Assembly: GCF_003073045.1 (NCBI RefSeq)
Contig: NC_037590.1
Coordinates: 35,534,327 to 35,598,326 of the forward strand
From: Pomacea canaliculata
Taxonomy: Eukaryota; Mollusca; Gastropoda; Architaenioglossa; Ampullariidae
Direction: 5' to 3'
DNA length: 64,000 bases
In this document: piece after piece, positions 13,501-25,044 of the stretch
How positions within the stretch are numbered: the stretch's first letter is position 1
Layout of the letters: each line of letters begins with the position of its first letter
Translations under genes and position numbers: made by a program
Notes under the pieces: generated by a model
Database searches by the model: none
Seen by the model: only the letters and a program-made list of their open reading frames with translations
Told to the model about the DNA's origin: nothing

Positions 13501-14957
13501 ATAGCAGGATGCTAGAAGGCAGGCGATTGGAGGAGCAGCTGGTTGGGTGGACCGGTAGCATGACTGTGTAACTCTCTTATCTACCTTGTCCACAATGACA
13601 AACTTTGTCGACTGCTGCTTTCATGGAATCCCCCTTACGACCACCACGTGACCATCAGTACAGGTAAAGGTGTGACACCAACACCGCGACAGTCGTGTTG
13701 TCCTGGATTCAGATCTTGTCTTAGAGTATACTCTATGATGAACTCACCTTTTCAACTGCTTACAGGACTAGTTGGCAAAGATTTTTCTCTTTGTTCATCA
13801 GTTTCCTCCCTTTTCACCGTTTTGTTTTTCTCTAGGAGGTGAAAATCACTTGGATGAAGTACTTCCTGTCAAATAAAGCAACTCAGCAATTTGCGGGAAA
13901 ACACGAGGCACCTAAATGTTTACAATGCCTTCACGAAAGAATAAAAGAAAAACTTGAGGAAACTAAGGTGGAGTGAAGGACTAGACGAGTGGGATGCTGG
14001 CGGCACAACTTCCCCTCACCTCTGTATTCTAGTTGTAAGTGCCTCGCTACCCAGACCCTACACCCAGCTCACCTCGCTCCTCTTCCTCTGATGGTGGTAG
14101 AAAAAAGAGGAGAGAGGTGGAGAGAATGGGTAATGTTAAAGGTTGGTTTGTAGGTGAGTCACCAGGAGCAAATGTTTGTCTGATGTGTCGTGTATGTGTG
14201 CGTGTGTGTGCGCCCACTCGTTCGCGTGGTTGACACATTCTTCGCGCATGTTTCTACCCTGGCAGGCTTCTAGAAAAATACCCGACAAACATCAGAGAGT
14301 AATGGAGCTGTCTTAGTGATGAGACGTTTGTAGGCTGCTGGGGACCCATAGACTCGTAAATGATGGAAATAACAAGCGTGAGTGAATAGAAACCACCCGT
14401 CAGTGAGATAGATACCCTGTAATAAAGATACCCTGTGTTTATCCTGGTGAGTAACACAAACTGCAATGCTGAGGTGGATGAGACTCAACAGTTGTTTAAC
14501 CGTCAGGTTTTGATCCCTATCTTGTCAATTTGTGAGAACAGTAATTGAAATAGAGGAGTTACAGATGATGTCCCATGTATGTCTGAATGAGTGAATGAGT
14601 GAATGACTGAAGAGATAAGAAATGTCTTTGTACTGTGAATGTGCCGAAGACGACTTCTGTAGCCGACTGAAGTGTTTATGTGTAATCATGTGACCAACAG
14701 TACAGTTCAGTTGACATTAGGACATTGCCACATCATGAGTGAACTGTGTGTGATCACAAAGGATGGACTGTAGCATATTTCAATCAAGAGGCAATAGTAA
14801 CGGGACACAGCGATAAGCTGCGACATACTTCAGTCATGTTTCAGTGGTATTGGGGCATTGCGACAGCCAGGGTAGGATTTCCGATAAGATGCTTCGATTA
14901 CATTTATCAGATGTCGAAACACTTAAAGGACAACTCCATACAAGGTGTCCTTTTAAA
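7543..14957. other. Intergenic stretch, nothing assigned
   Basis: All open frames are short, lack conserved motifs and have no consistent splice partners. I see no RNA gene or recognisable element. A CpG-containing stretch near 13160-13280 is not supported as a promoter by anything else. Confidence 0.4.
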
Positions 14958-15343
14958 CCCTCCCCAGCTCACCCTCCCTATCTCACCATCCCTAGCTCAC
15001 CCTCCCTAGCTCACCCTCCCTAGCTCACTCACCTAGCTCACCCTCCCTAGCTCACCCTCCCTAGCTCACCCTCCCTAGCTCACCCTCCCTAGCTCACCTC
15101 CCTATCTCTCCTAGCTCACCCTCCCAGCTCACCCTCCCTAGCTCACCCTCCTATCTCACCCTCCCAGCTCACCCTCCCAGCTCACCTCCCTAGCTCACCC
15201 TCCCTAGCTCACCCTCCAGCTCACCCTGTCCTCTCACTCCCTAGCTCATCCTCACCAGCTCACCCTCCATATCTCACCCTCCTAGCTCACCCTCCCCAGC
15301 TCACCCTTCCTATCTCACCCTCCCTAGCTCATCCTCACTATCT
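14958..15343. repeat. 14-bp minisatellite
   Basis: About 385 bases consist of near-tandem copies of cctagctcaccctc with variants (tatctcaccctc, ccagctcaccctc) and small length changes, roughly 27 copies. One strand is strongly C/T-rich. No gene overlaps it. Confidence 0.95.
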
Positions 15344-18300
15344 CAACTGTTGGCATCACTAGAGTGTCAATCACAATATACGATCTTAAAGCACACCATT
15401 GTAATTGTTGTTTATCGTTTTCAATACAATTCACTGTCTACTGAAACTGGAGACAGACTATCTGATTGCTAAAGTTTCTAACACTTTTACTTATAAAGAC
15501 ATATAGACACTAAACCCAAATGGCGCGATCGCTAGTGTATTTTCATTGGCCGTTGCCATGAGACACGAGAACGGTACCAAGGGACCGATTACAGTCTGTT
15601 TTCCCCATCCCCTCCCTCCTCCCATTGGCTCGCGTTCTGGATCCCGGAAGATCGTTCGACGCACGCAGCGGAAACTGGTGAAGTTTAACGGAAACAAGCG
15701 GAAGTTGTACGGAAATTAGCGAGGTGCGCAAGGATACAGTTGGCAAAGGAGTGAGATTCATACGCGTGTAGTGCACGTTGTCAAGGACTGAGTGCGGAAG
15801 ACCACATGCGTTGTGGCGCACAGAAAGATGGTCGAAAACATATTTTAAAAATGCTTTTATTTATTTATTACTAATTTTGATTGAGACAATTGTCTCCCTG
15901 GATTTTTTTTTTCTCACCGCTGAGAGCGAAAAATCATGTGCACCTGCACTGACCCTTTGACCCCGTTTTGACTAAATTAAATAACATTTCTGTTGCTGAC
16001 CAACAGACTTTTTTTCTCACTGTGTGTTTTGTTTGACTTTTGTAATGTCAGCGTCTGTAAACGTTGATTCCGTACCGGGCGTCTCCTGCGTTAACGTTGA
16101 GAACGGTCTTGTCGGTTTGTCACGTGACAACAGAGGGCTCAAATAAATATCTTCTCTAGACTTAAAGTTGCTGAACTGGAACGATCAGAAACCGAATCTG
16201 GATAATCAAAAAACAACCGCTGAAAACTTCAGTCGTGTGTGGCTTGGTTACAAAGAAACCGCGGTCAGTGATTTCATGATTTATTCTTGAAGACATTATA
16301 GAAAGACAAAGTATTATCTAGGTGACGGCTCGTTAAAATTATTACAGTTTTTATTGTCAGTTTATTTTTAATTTTGATACAATGTTATCCTTTTTGTAAA
16401 TTTCTGTGGGTGCTTGTGTACGGACGAAAACTGAAACAGAAGTTTTATTGCTTTTGAAATGTGATAGGAGTTCGACGATATTTTGACAAGATCGGAGTAT
16501 ATTTCAAACGCCAGAGAAAAATTTCAACTTCAACCTTTGAGTAAGGGTGAAAAAAGGAAGAGGGACGAAAAGTACCCGTACAGACATAAAGGAAGTCAAT
16601 CACAAAGACCAAGAGGTGCGGCGAAGGAGGGAGTGGTGGAGTGGGGTTTGGAGAAACCTTTTAAGATAAAGAATAGAGATTACACCAAAGCAGGATGTGA
16701 ACCCCATTTATGATTTCTTTTAGGACATTTGATGGTATTCATTTGTCATGGGCTGCTTATCTTAAAGGTGTAGAGTTGGTAGATAGCAAAAAGTATGTGA
16801 GAGAGAGAAAGAGAGAGACGGGGAAGCTACCTGTTGAAGATATAGAGAAGGGATTTAACTTTAATGACAACATTTAAGACATCTTAACGAAACTTCTCAT
16901 AAATTTTAAGTCTTTATGTTCCTCACTCGTGTAGTTGTCTGAATTTATTTAACCAGTGCTATTTTCTTACTGTTTGAGGCAACATTTTGTGGTTGTTTTG
17001 CCTACAATTAGTGCTCAGCTTCTCCGAAATACGAGAAGACTTGTCCATGGTTACTGGCAGCGGGAAGACCTTTATCCAGTCCCCCAAATAAGTCTCAAAT
17101 ATTAAAAAAAAATGGTGTAGCAAGAAGAATAACAAGCATGGTTGTTTCCGAGTGCTGTTATTGTGCTGTGTGTGCGAACGTGTACTAAACACTGACTGGC
17201 AAGCTCTGGTAATTAAGTGTCTCGACGAGTCAGCAAGACGAGCGCCAGATGCTGTGAGCTCGAGCTGGAGGACGGCCCGCGGGTTGCGGGATGAGAGAAG
17301 ATTGAATTAAGACTACTTCTTGCTTGGACTTATGTTCTACACCCTTCTTTGCTAATCTGTCAACTTGCGTCACACAGTGCTGCACCTTTGACCTCTCGGT
17401 TGCTTTCGTCAACGAATTATTGACCAGCCCCACACCCTCGTGAATTAGTATTGACTAACCTCTCGGTGTGGCTAATTACTGTTGGCTAATTACTATTGGC
17501 CAGTCAGCTTGCACTCGGTGACCTACTATTGACCAGAGTGCTTGCTGGTGTCTGTAGACTCTTGCCCACTTTTCTGATTTCTGTTTAGCCCCTATCCTGA
17601 GGACTGGTGGGAGTTTCAGGACGACTAAGTGCGCTGGGGTTTTGGGGCAGGTGTAATGCGACCCAGACAGGTGAGGTAGAGGGGGGGGTTGTTGTTGTTC
17701 CTGCTGAAGGCGGGGGAAGGAGGGACAGAGTGCTCATTCATAACCCAAAACAACCAGCTCGTGATTGGGGGGATGGGTGGAGGATGGAGGGTGAAGCGTG
17801 ACTATACATCAGCGCCACCTGTCGCACATCATTGCTCTTTAATGGCGGCACCTGAAAGACTCGAGTCGCGAGAGACAAACGAGAGTTGACAGAAACAGCA
17901 GCAGCAGTTAGAACCTCGCTCTTCTGGTTTGGACTGTTGGCGTCGTCATCATCATCATGAAGGTACCACGTGATTACCTGTAGACGGCGCTGCATTCTGG
18001 TAACACGGGGAGGAAAGATTCGTGCATGTGTCTGTGTGTGTGTGTGTGAGAGAGAGAGACGGACAGAACGCGTGTGTCTGTGTGTTTGAGAATGAGAAGA
18101 GGAAGAGAGGTTTGGGAGGAACAACTGTGACAGTGTCGTTGTCGTCCGCGCCATCTGTGCGCTTGTGATTGATCGAGAAGTTTCTGCTGATTCGCACATT
18201 TTGTCTGGTGGTGTGTCCTCCCCGCCATGATACACTTCGTCAGCTGCGGGGGTTACTTCTTATTTATCCTCTCTTCCTTAACTGTCAATTGGCTGTTGTG

Positions 18301-20645
18301 GATTTGACCGCGAGACACGGAATGGACATCATTTGATTGGAAACCAGTCAGCAGAGCTCATCAGCGACGAGAGGAAAGACAGACAAGGTTAGGCCCATAA
18401 ATTTATGTGTCATTTGTAAAATCTTTCTATTTTTTTTTTTCTCTCTCTCTCTCCACACCCTCCACTCTTTCGTCAACCAACACAGAGTATAATTACACCT
18501 GCGACATTCGTGTTTGGAGTAGGAGGGAAGGATCATTTGTTTGTGGATTTCGTAATGCTAGTCGACTGCTGCTTATTACCTGTCTTACCTGTACAGACCT
18601 GAAACATTAGTCTGTCACACCTTGTAAGCAAACAAACACACGCACGCGCCATGTGCGCACAAAAGCTTGTCCGTCACGTGATGTGATGTTCATGACGATG
18701 AACATTTGTCCTCGCTCCAGTTCACTTTGTACTCCTTCCATCTAGCTTTTTGTATTCGTTCTGTTTCAAGTTTCTCTCGAACTATTTAGAGTTTTTTCCA
18801 GTTTTGCGATGTGGGTAAATTCGCGGATAAACTTCCCCTTCCTCCAAATTCATCAATAGACGATGTTATCGAGAATATCGCAGTTTTGGCTATTTTAAAT
18901 ATATTTAGTTTGAGATAAAGGTGAATGATCACAACTTTGTTTATTCTGAAATGAAGTTTGTCTGGAAAAAAAAAGAAATAGCAGGGTTACTTTATGTAGT
19001 CGCAACAGAAAGCAGAGAGAATGATGACATTCAATATGCGAGGTGACGATGCAGTTTTGTCAAAAGCAATATCTTTTTCATTTCATTTTATTGGCTATAA
19101 GCCCAGGGGACACTTTCAGCCATAACATCAGATAAAACATACATCACAGGATAACAATCATGTCAACAAATGGGGACAATATGGCAAAGAGACACAGGTG
19201 ACTACATGAGACTTTAGTTTCACAGGTAACAAAATTTTGTGGTTGGATTTTGAGAAAAGAATCGACTCCCAAGTTCAGATTTTGTTATTGTTTTCTTTTG
19301 GTCGGGGTACGCTGGGTGCATGTCGGTGCAAAATCGTTTCAACTCACAACCCCAAGTCACTAAGTGCTTGACATCCTCATAATTCACAAGGGTTACTCAG
19401 AAAAATATAATCCTTTAACATCGCAGTTGGGATGACGAGGCATCAGACAGTCCGCGATGATGGAACGATAATAAGACAAAATAAAAAATGTCCAGCATGA
19501 CTAAGGAAGGGGTCCGCTTCCTCCTGCTCTTGGAGGGTCCTGGCAAGTCCGGCACGAGTGAGGAGCAGACTCCTACACGAGATAAAAGTGCGCAAATAGC
19601 GGGTGTTACCCCCACAGCTGGCGCGCCCGTGATTCGAGACGAGAGTCTGCCCGTCATGGACCCTCCCCATCCTGTACCTCCACTCACCACTCCCGTCTTC
19701 TCTCCCTCCTCCTCGCTTCATCTACAGATTTATCTTAGTCAGCTTACAGAAGTAGGTTTCACTCAACTCCTGCGAGGGTTTAAAATGATTCCGTTTGTTA
19801 GGGGCGGAGGTGGGAGTGCGTGGGTTCATCTGACCTCATCTTAATGTTTTCTGTTGGCGTCAGCAGGGAAAATTCTTGTATTTAGCAACATGTTACACTT
19901 AGTCTGTCCCTCTCTCTCTCGTACACTTTTCTTCTGAGAGAGGGAGAGGTAATTAGACTAGCTTTACAGGGGAAGAGTGGAAGAACAGGTGCCTTAATCC
20001 AGCGATGAAAGTGCAAGTAGCATCTGCCGTCAATGAGACCCACTTCGTTTGCTGTCCAACCACTTTTATGGTGTTTACAATTTTTCTACAAAAAAAACAA
20101 CAACAACAAAAACAAAAACAACAGCAACAACCAAAATGAGTTTTAAGAATGTCGGTGAGTTCATTCCCAGTCGGTTAACGAACTCTTGGGAATGTTCAGA
20201 CACTGAAGTCTTTCATTCTGATTCTGTGCCAGATATTACATTGCTTCTGTATCCTTCACCCCTCACATACCCTGTCCACCCCCACACCACGCCAACAACT
20301 TTCTTATCTTTATTATTAATGTATTAAACTATAACTCTTTCCTGTGTGTGAGAGAGGATTTCTTTCGGGGCACGACCTCTTGTACAGAAGCAGATCACGT
20401 GTCTTGATATCATGTGAGACTATGTGTTAATGTCGTACTTAAAATTCATTTAGTGCATAAACAGAAACTCCATCCGACTGAAGGTACCCGAGTCGGGTCA
20501 CGTGGTGAAACAGTAGACGAAGCACTAACTAGTGAAGGTGAGTGGCCGTAAACTCTCGGCAACGCGGATTTTCTCTCAAGTCTTCGGTCGGCGCTGGAGT
20601 GAGAGGCGAGTTGAAGGAAGGAGCGTGTCACGAGGCTGACGGAGG
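15344..20645. other. Intergenic stretch, nothing assigned
   Basis: No coding exon recognised. There are GT/GA microsatellites at about 18028-18058 and 18436-18455, and an A/C-rich run at 20090-20130. The stretch 19067-19240 has the feel of an old interspersed repeat, but no family can be named. Confidence 0.35.
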
Positions 20646-20824
20646 GAAACCAAATCGTGAACGGGTGGCGCAGGGACGAATCGGTTGTTCGCATTTTCTG
20701 CCGAAAGAAGGTGAAATGTGACGTAAAGGTAGGAAACAAAATCTACCCCGGGTGGCGCAGCCACGCGTTTATGCCAGACCTGGAATGGGGCGAGTCGGAA
20801 ACAAAATCGTAGACGGGTGGCGCC
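20646..20824 (+). repeat. Three-copy GAAACAAAATC...GGGTGGCGC module
   Basis: A module starting GAAACMAAATC and ending GGGTGGCGC begins at 20646, 20733 and 20798. The spacings (87 and 65 bases) are uneven, so this is not a plain tandem array. It leads into a GC-rich stretch (about 20800-21300) rich in CpG. Confidence 0.6.
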
Positions 20825-23800
20825 GAGAAATGCTAGATCGCGAGCTGCACGTGCGAGACATCGCAAGGTGTCGTCGCCCTGCGTCGTCAATCACACGCTC
20901 GCACGCGCGTGCAGGAATTTGAGACAACCTCTCTCTCTCTCCTCACTTCCCCTATATTTTTCTTCCCCTCCTGCCCTCACTTCTCCGTCCGTTGAATCCT
21001 GCGTCCTGTCCGCCGGCCGGCCAGTCAAGCGCCGGGTTGTGTGCCGTGCGCCAGGCCGCGAGACGGGCTTCGCTAGGGGGCGCTGCTGTGTGCGTGCATG
21101 GCGCGCGCGGTAGTCAGGAAGTGCGAGCGCCGCGAGGTGAACGTTCTGGGTCTTGTGACCAAGCTGCAAGAAACTCATCCTGTGGCCGCCATCCTCCCGG
21201 CCAGGCCGTCGCCATATCAGCGGCGCTCACGGAACTGGTCAGCTGATCGCCTCCTGTGACTTTTCTGGAAAGAATTGCGAGTCTGGAGGACACATCCTGA
21301 CATCCTGGTGCTGTGCTGATGGTAGATTGTTGCCTTATTGGCACTCGACGGCAGGAGTGAGCGAGGTACTTCAGTACTTTCTTTTTTTATTGTGTGTATC
21401 TTTCATTCCGAATCTTTGCCGATGGCGGACTATTTTTGGAAAGTTAAGAGGGCATATTTATATCAAACATTTGCCGTCGTTTCCAACCGAAAGTTAACAA
21501 GCATACCCGAAGTTCTTCCTTTTGTACTGGACTCTGATATTTATACACCTAGAAAACAAGTTCGTCTTCGGGTGTTGCTTCATCCCATATTTTATTACGA
21601 AAGCTGATGTTTCCGGGTTGTGATGTACGACGGAGCTCGGTCGTGATGACGGTAAGAAGACGTGGGCATGTCGCTGTCGTAAAGCAGGACATGATGTCAC
21701 GTAGGTTTTGTCTTATGTAGATCACGTGGGACAGGATGTCCTAGCACGATCTGGACAAAAGACATTGTATCTCCACAGACACGTCATGAAACTTTAAAGA
21801 GATTTATAACTCAAGACGACATCCTAAAGACAGAAGAAATGAGCGAAACTTTTAGTAGCAGTGCCACTCAGCATACAAGAGTTTGGTATGGTTTATGTCT
21901 GAAGTTTTCTGATTAGTTGACTTGTTCACGTGACCTGAACCTCGCGCTAGTCATGACCTCTTCACGATGTTTCTTTCTTTTCGCTCCTTCTATCACTTAT
22001 TGTGCAGCCTACTAGCAAACATTTGCCACAGGGCCCAAAGATGTTCTACTCTCCTCCGAATGCTGACCTTCTGAAAATGTTCCCTGCACTTAATTAAAGC
22101 CGTTAATTCCCTCGTGCACAAGGTGACAGCAGCATTCGAGCGACAAATGTACAGAGGACGCGGTTTATTTTAGACTCTCCGTACTTCCTGTCACTCACCT
22201 GAGCACGCACGAGACTCGTGTCCACGTGACTGGCAAGATTTATTTTCAGACTGGCTAAGTTGGTGACATACATTTCCGGCTTGCTTAAAAGATTGCTTTG
22301 ACCTTTCAACCCCAGCTGCTGTCTACGATGGCTTGACGGTAGAATAAATGCTGTAGAACAGGTGACGTCACCTTGCTGGTGAACGACAGCAACAACAGTA
22401 GCAGCCACAGCGAGAGCTACACCGAAAACATCGACTACAACCAAAGCATCAACTACAACTACAGCAAGAACGACAGAGAAACTCTCAACATGAACAGCAG
22501 CAGCGGCTACAACCTTAGAAAGAAGCTCTCCTCTGAACGTCGACTACAACACCACCAAGAACTCCAGCAGTTACAACCGCAACAAAACTACATCAAAACA
22601 ACGATCACAACCACCGCAAGATGTATAGCAGTAGCAGCAGTGTCTACCAGAGACATGAGGTCACAACTGGTACCCGTTCTCCTGATACGGGTGTTACTGT
22701 TAGCAGCGGTGGTATCAAAGAAACGATCAAAGGGCAATGTCGAAATTAATTATACCGAAGAATACAGTGCGATTCCATGCTTGCACCTCCCGGCAAAGTG
22801 TAGTTTGTGTGCCCCCCCCAGGACAGAGAACAAAGTGTAGAATCTGTTCAACACAAGGAGAGACAAAAACAAGATGTCTCTCGGGGTCATTTCTTTGTCT
22901 GGCTTGCGTCAGTCTGTCTTCGGGTGAACAAACTTAATTACCTCCCCACCTCGCAAAATTTCACAGAAAGAACTCTGTGTTTCGTGGGTGTTTCAGGCTC
23001 ACCCCTCCCCACTCACCCCCTCTCTCGTTCTTTATTTGTTCTTTATTGCCGTTCTTCCACCCTTCCCTACCCACACAGCTCTCATTCTGTGACCGATTCA
23101 TCCTTTAAACAACTTCAAAAGCATTTCATGATCCGCCAGACCATAATTATAAACGAGGTTTTCGGTATGAACTAATCACCTAGTGTCAAGTACATTTATT
23201 GTAGTATGAACTCTGCCACTGTATTGTACTGCTGTCGCTGTCGTCAGTGCTGCTGAACATTTGTGGAGTGGACGTTGTTGTTGTTATTGTTGTTGGTGTT
23301 GGTGTTTCCCCTCCTTTCCCCAAACCGATCGTGAGGTTCACCATTTCTGTAAAGTGGGTGTAAATTTTTGATTGGAAGTGTTTTCCATAAAACATAATCA
23401 TTTACTTATCGCCTCTGTGATAAAGGAAGACAAGCATATTATCTGAACTCTGACCTCTCGCTTTCTCTCCTTCCTCCTTACTTGCTTCTTCCACTCCCTT
23501 CCTCTTTCTTACTTTCAGTTCCTCATTCATCTCACTTGCTTTCTTTCAGTGCAAGTTGTCTTCTCAAGTCTTAGAGTTCGTTCTTTTTTTCCCACCACTT
23601 GGGTTCAGTCTACAGGTAAATGTAGTCATAAACTTTATTATCCTTCTGAACGAAACGAACAATTTCTGCAAGTGAGCAATCTTCGCTTTATGGGTTACTC
23701 GGGTTACCTGGGGTACATCCTTGCCTTCTGTTCTTTTTGCCCAATTAGTCATGTCTAGACTCGAGTGTTAGAATGCCGTGCGGCTGTTTTTATTTACATC

Positions 23801-24355
23801 CGAGAAGCAGGCCACAGCTTTGCAACACCTTGTTTATTGTTGATTGTTTACAGCATGTTTGGGACAGCCGACGTCACCCTGCGGCGTTTTTACCTGGTCA
23901 GGAATGGGGTGGGTCGGTCGTTAGGAGGACCACGCTTATAGCGGATGTTTCTTGTTCCTCCTATTTTTCCATCTTTCTTCTTTCTCATACACACCTTTAC
24001 CTCTTATGACAAACTAGTGTCGCGTGGTCTTAAGAAACTGCGTATTCGTTTTAAGTTTTGAGACATCGTTGAGAAGTATTTTTTAAAAAAATCCCAAACA
24101 GTATTCCTTATAGATAAGACAGTCTGCAGTGATCTGTCATTCTTTAAGTAGAAAAAAAACAACAACTGGTAAACACCAGGAATTCGGTCACAACTCAAAC
24201 TCTTTTTTTAGTTTAATTGCATCATCGCAATGTGCTTGCTGACTACGATGCCATGACACCTTACAAAAGGTAGTAACATCTCAACTTCGTCAGTAATCTT
24301 CAAGCAAGACTTATCAGTGTTGTAACCTAACTGTAACCCTTGACCTGTGTGACAG
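20825..24355. other. GC-rich then AT-rich stretch upstream of the SLC4 start
   Basis: From about 20800 to 21300 the DNA is GC- and CpG-rich compared with its surroundings, which would suit a promoter of the SLC4 gene, though no start site can be fixed. From 22373 to 22630 it is rich in AAC/AGC/CAA triplets (low complexity). No conserved protein is seen. Confidence 0.3.
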
Positions 24356-24415
24356 GACACAGTGCTCTAGAGCGCAGTTACCGTGACAACACACGTGCGG
24401 CGCTAGACCACCACC

Positions 24416-25044
24416 ATGGACTCACTACACCCAACGGCGGCGGAGAACGGCAGCGTCCCGCTCCGCGACATGGGCTCGCGCCGAGACTTCAACGAGGAGG
24501 AGATCGACGTCAGCGGTGAGGAGAAGCCCTCGACACGGCTTACACTCATTGTTTTTACCTCTAATGTCGTTATCGTCACTTTGTACATTACTATGGAATG
24601 CAAGGATGAAACAGAGGGATTAAAAAATTGTGTGTGAGAGATGGAGGGAGAGAGGAACAAAAGAAAATTAAAGCAAAAAACAAAACAAAAGAAAAGATAA
24701 ATAAAAATAATGAATGAATAAAAAAAAATCGGAAAATCGAAAGCGAAAGACACTCAAAGAAAAGAATCTCGGTTCACTGTTAAAATATCTTCAGGTTGAT
24801 AAAATATTGTTCATTGCGTGAACGAAGAGGAAAAGGGTTAAAGAAGAGTTTGGATGTTTGTGTTGCTCTGTGGTTGTCATGTCAACGCTGTGTGTGTTTT
24901 TTTTCACGTGCAGCGGACAGCCATCGCGCCACCTACATCCACCTGCGACTACCCAAGCGACCTCGACGACCTCACCGGGGCAGCAGTCACTCCCGCAAGC
25001 GCCAGGCCGAGAAACCGAGCTCTGTGGTGATGCCGTGAATCCAG
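24416..25044 (+). CDS. SLC4 exons 1-2: N-terminal leader
   Basis: Exon 1 (24416-24515) encodes an acidic leader starting [12 protein letters not shown] and ends in phase 1; an acceptor-like tgtgtgacag just upstream suggests its 5' edge is near 24356 and that non-coding exons lie further upstream. Exon 2 (24914-25044) encodes [18 protein letters not shown] followed by a basic stretch, matching the HTxYIGVRVP and Arg/His-rich segment of Na+-coupled SLC4 proteins. In the conserved frame exon 2 meets TGA at 25036-25038, six bases before its clean donor (ccag/gtaaag). The exon is 131 bases and would need 132 to feed the next exon in phase 1. Confidence 0.85.

Noticed and set aside
14958-15343. CRISPR-like or telomere-like array
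   Set aside because: Units are contiguous 14-mers with no spacers, the sequence is not a telomere repeat, and the genome is eukaryotic.
22373-22840. Open frame of about 155 codons rich in Asn, Ser, Tyr and Gln
   Set aside because: The first half is low-complexity AAC/AGC/CAA triplets and the second half has no conserved motif or splice support; it looks like repeat-driven openness.
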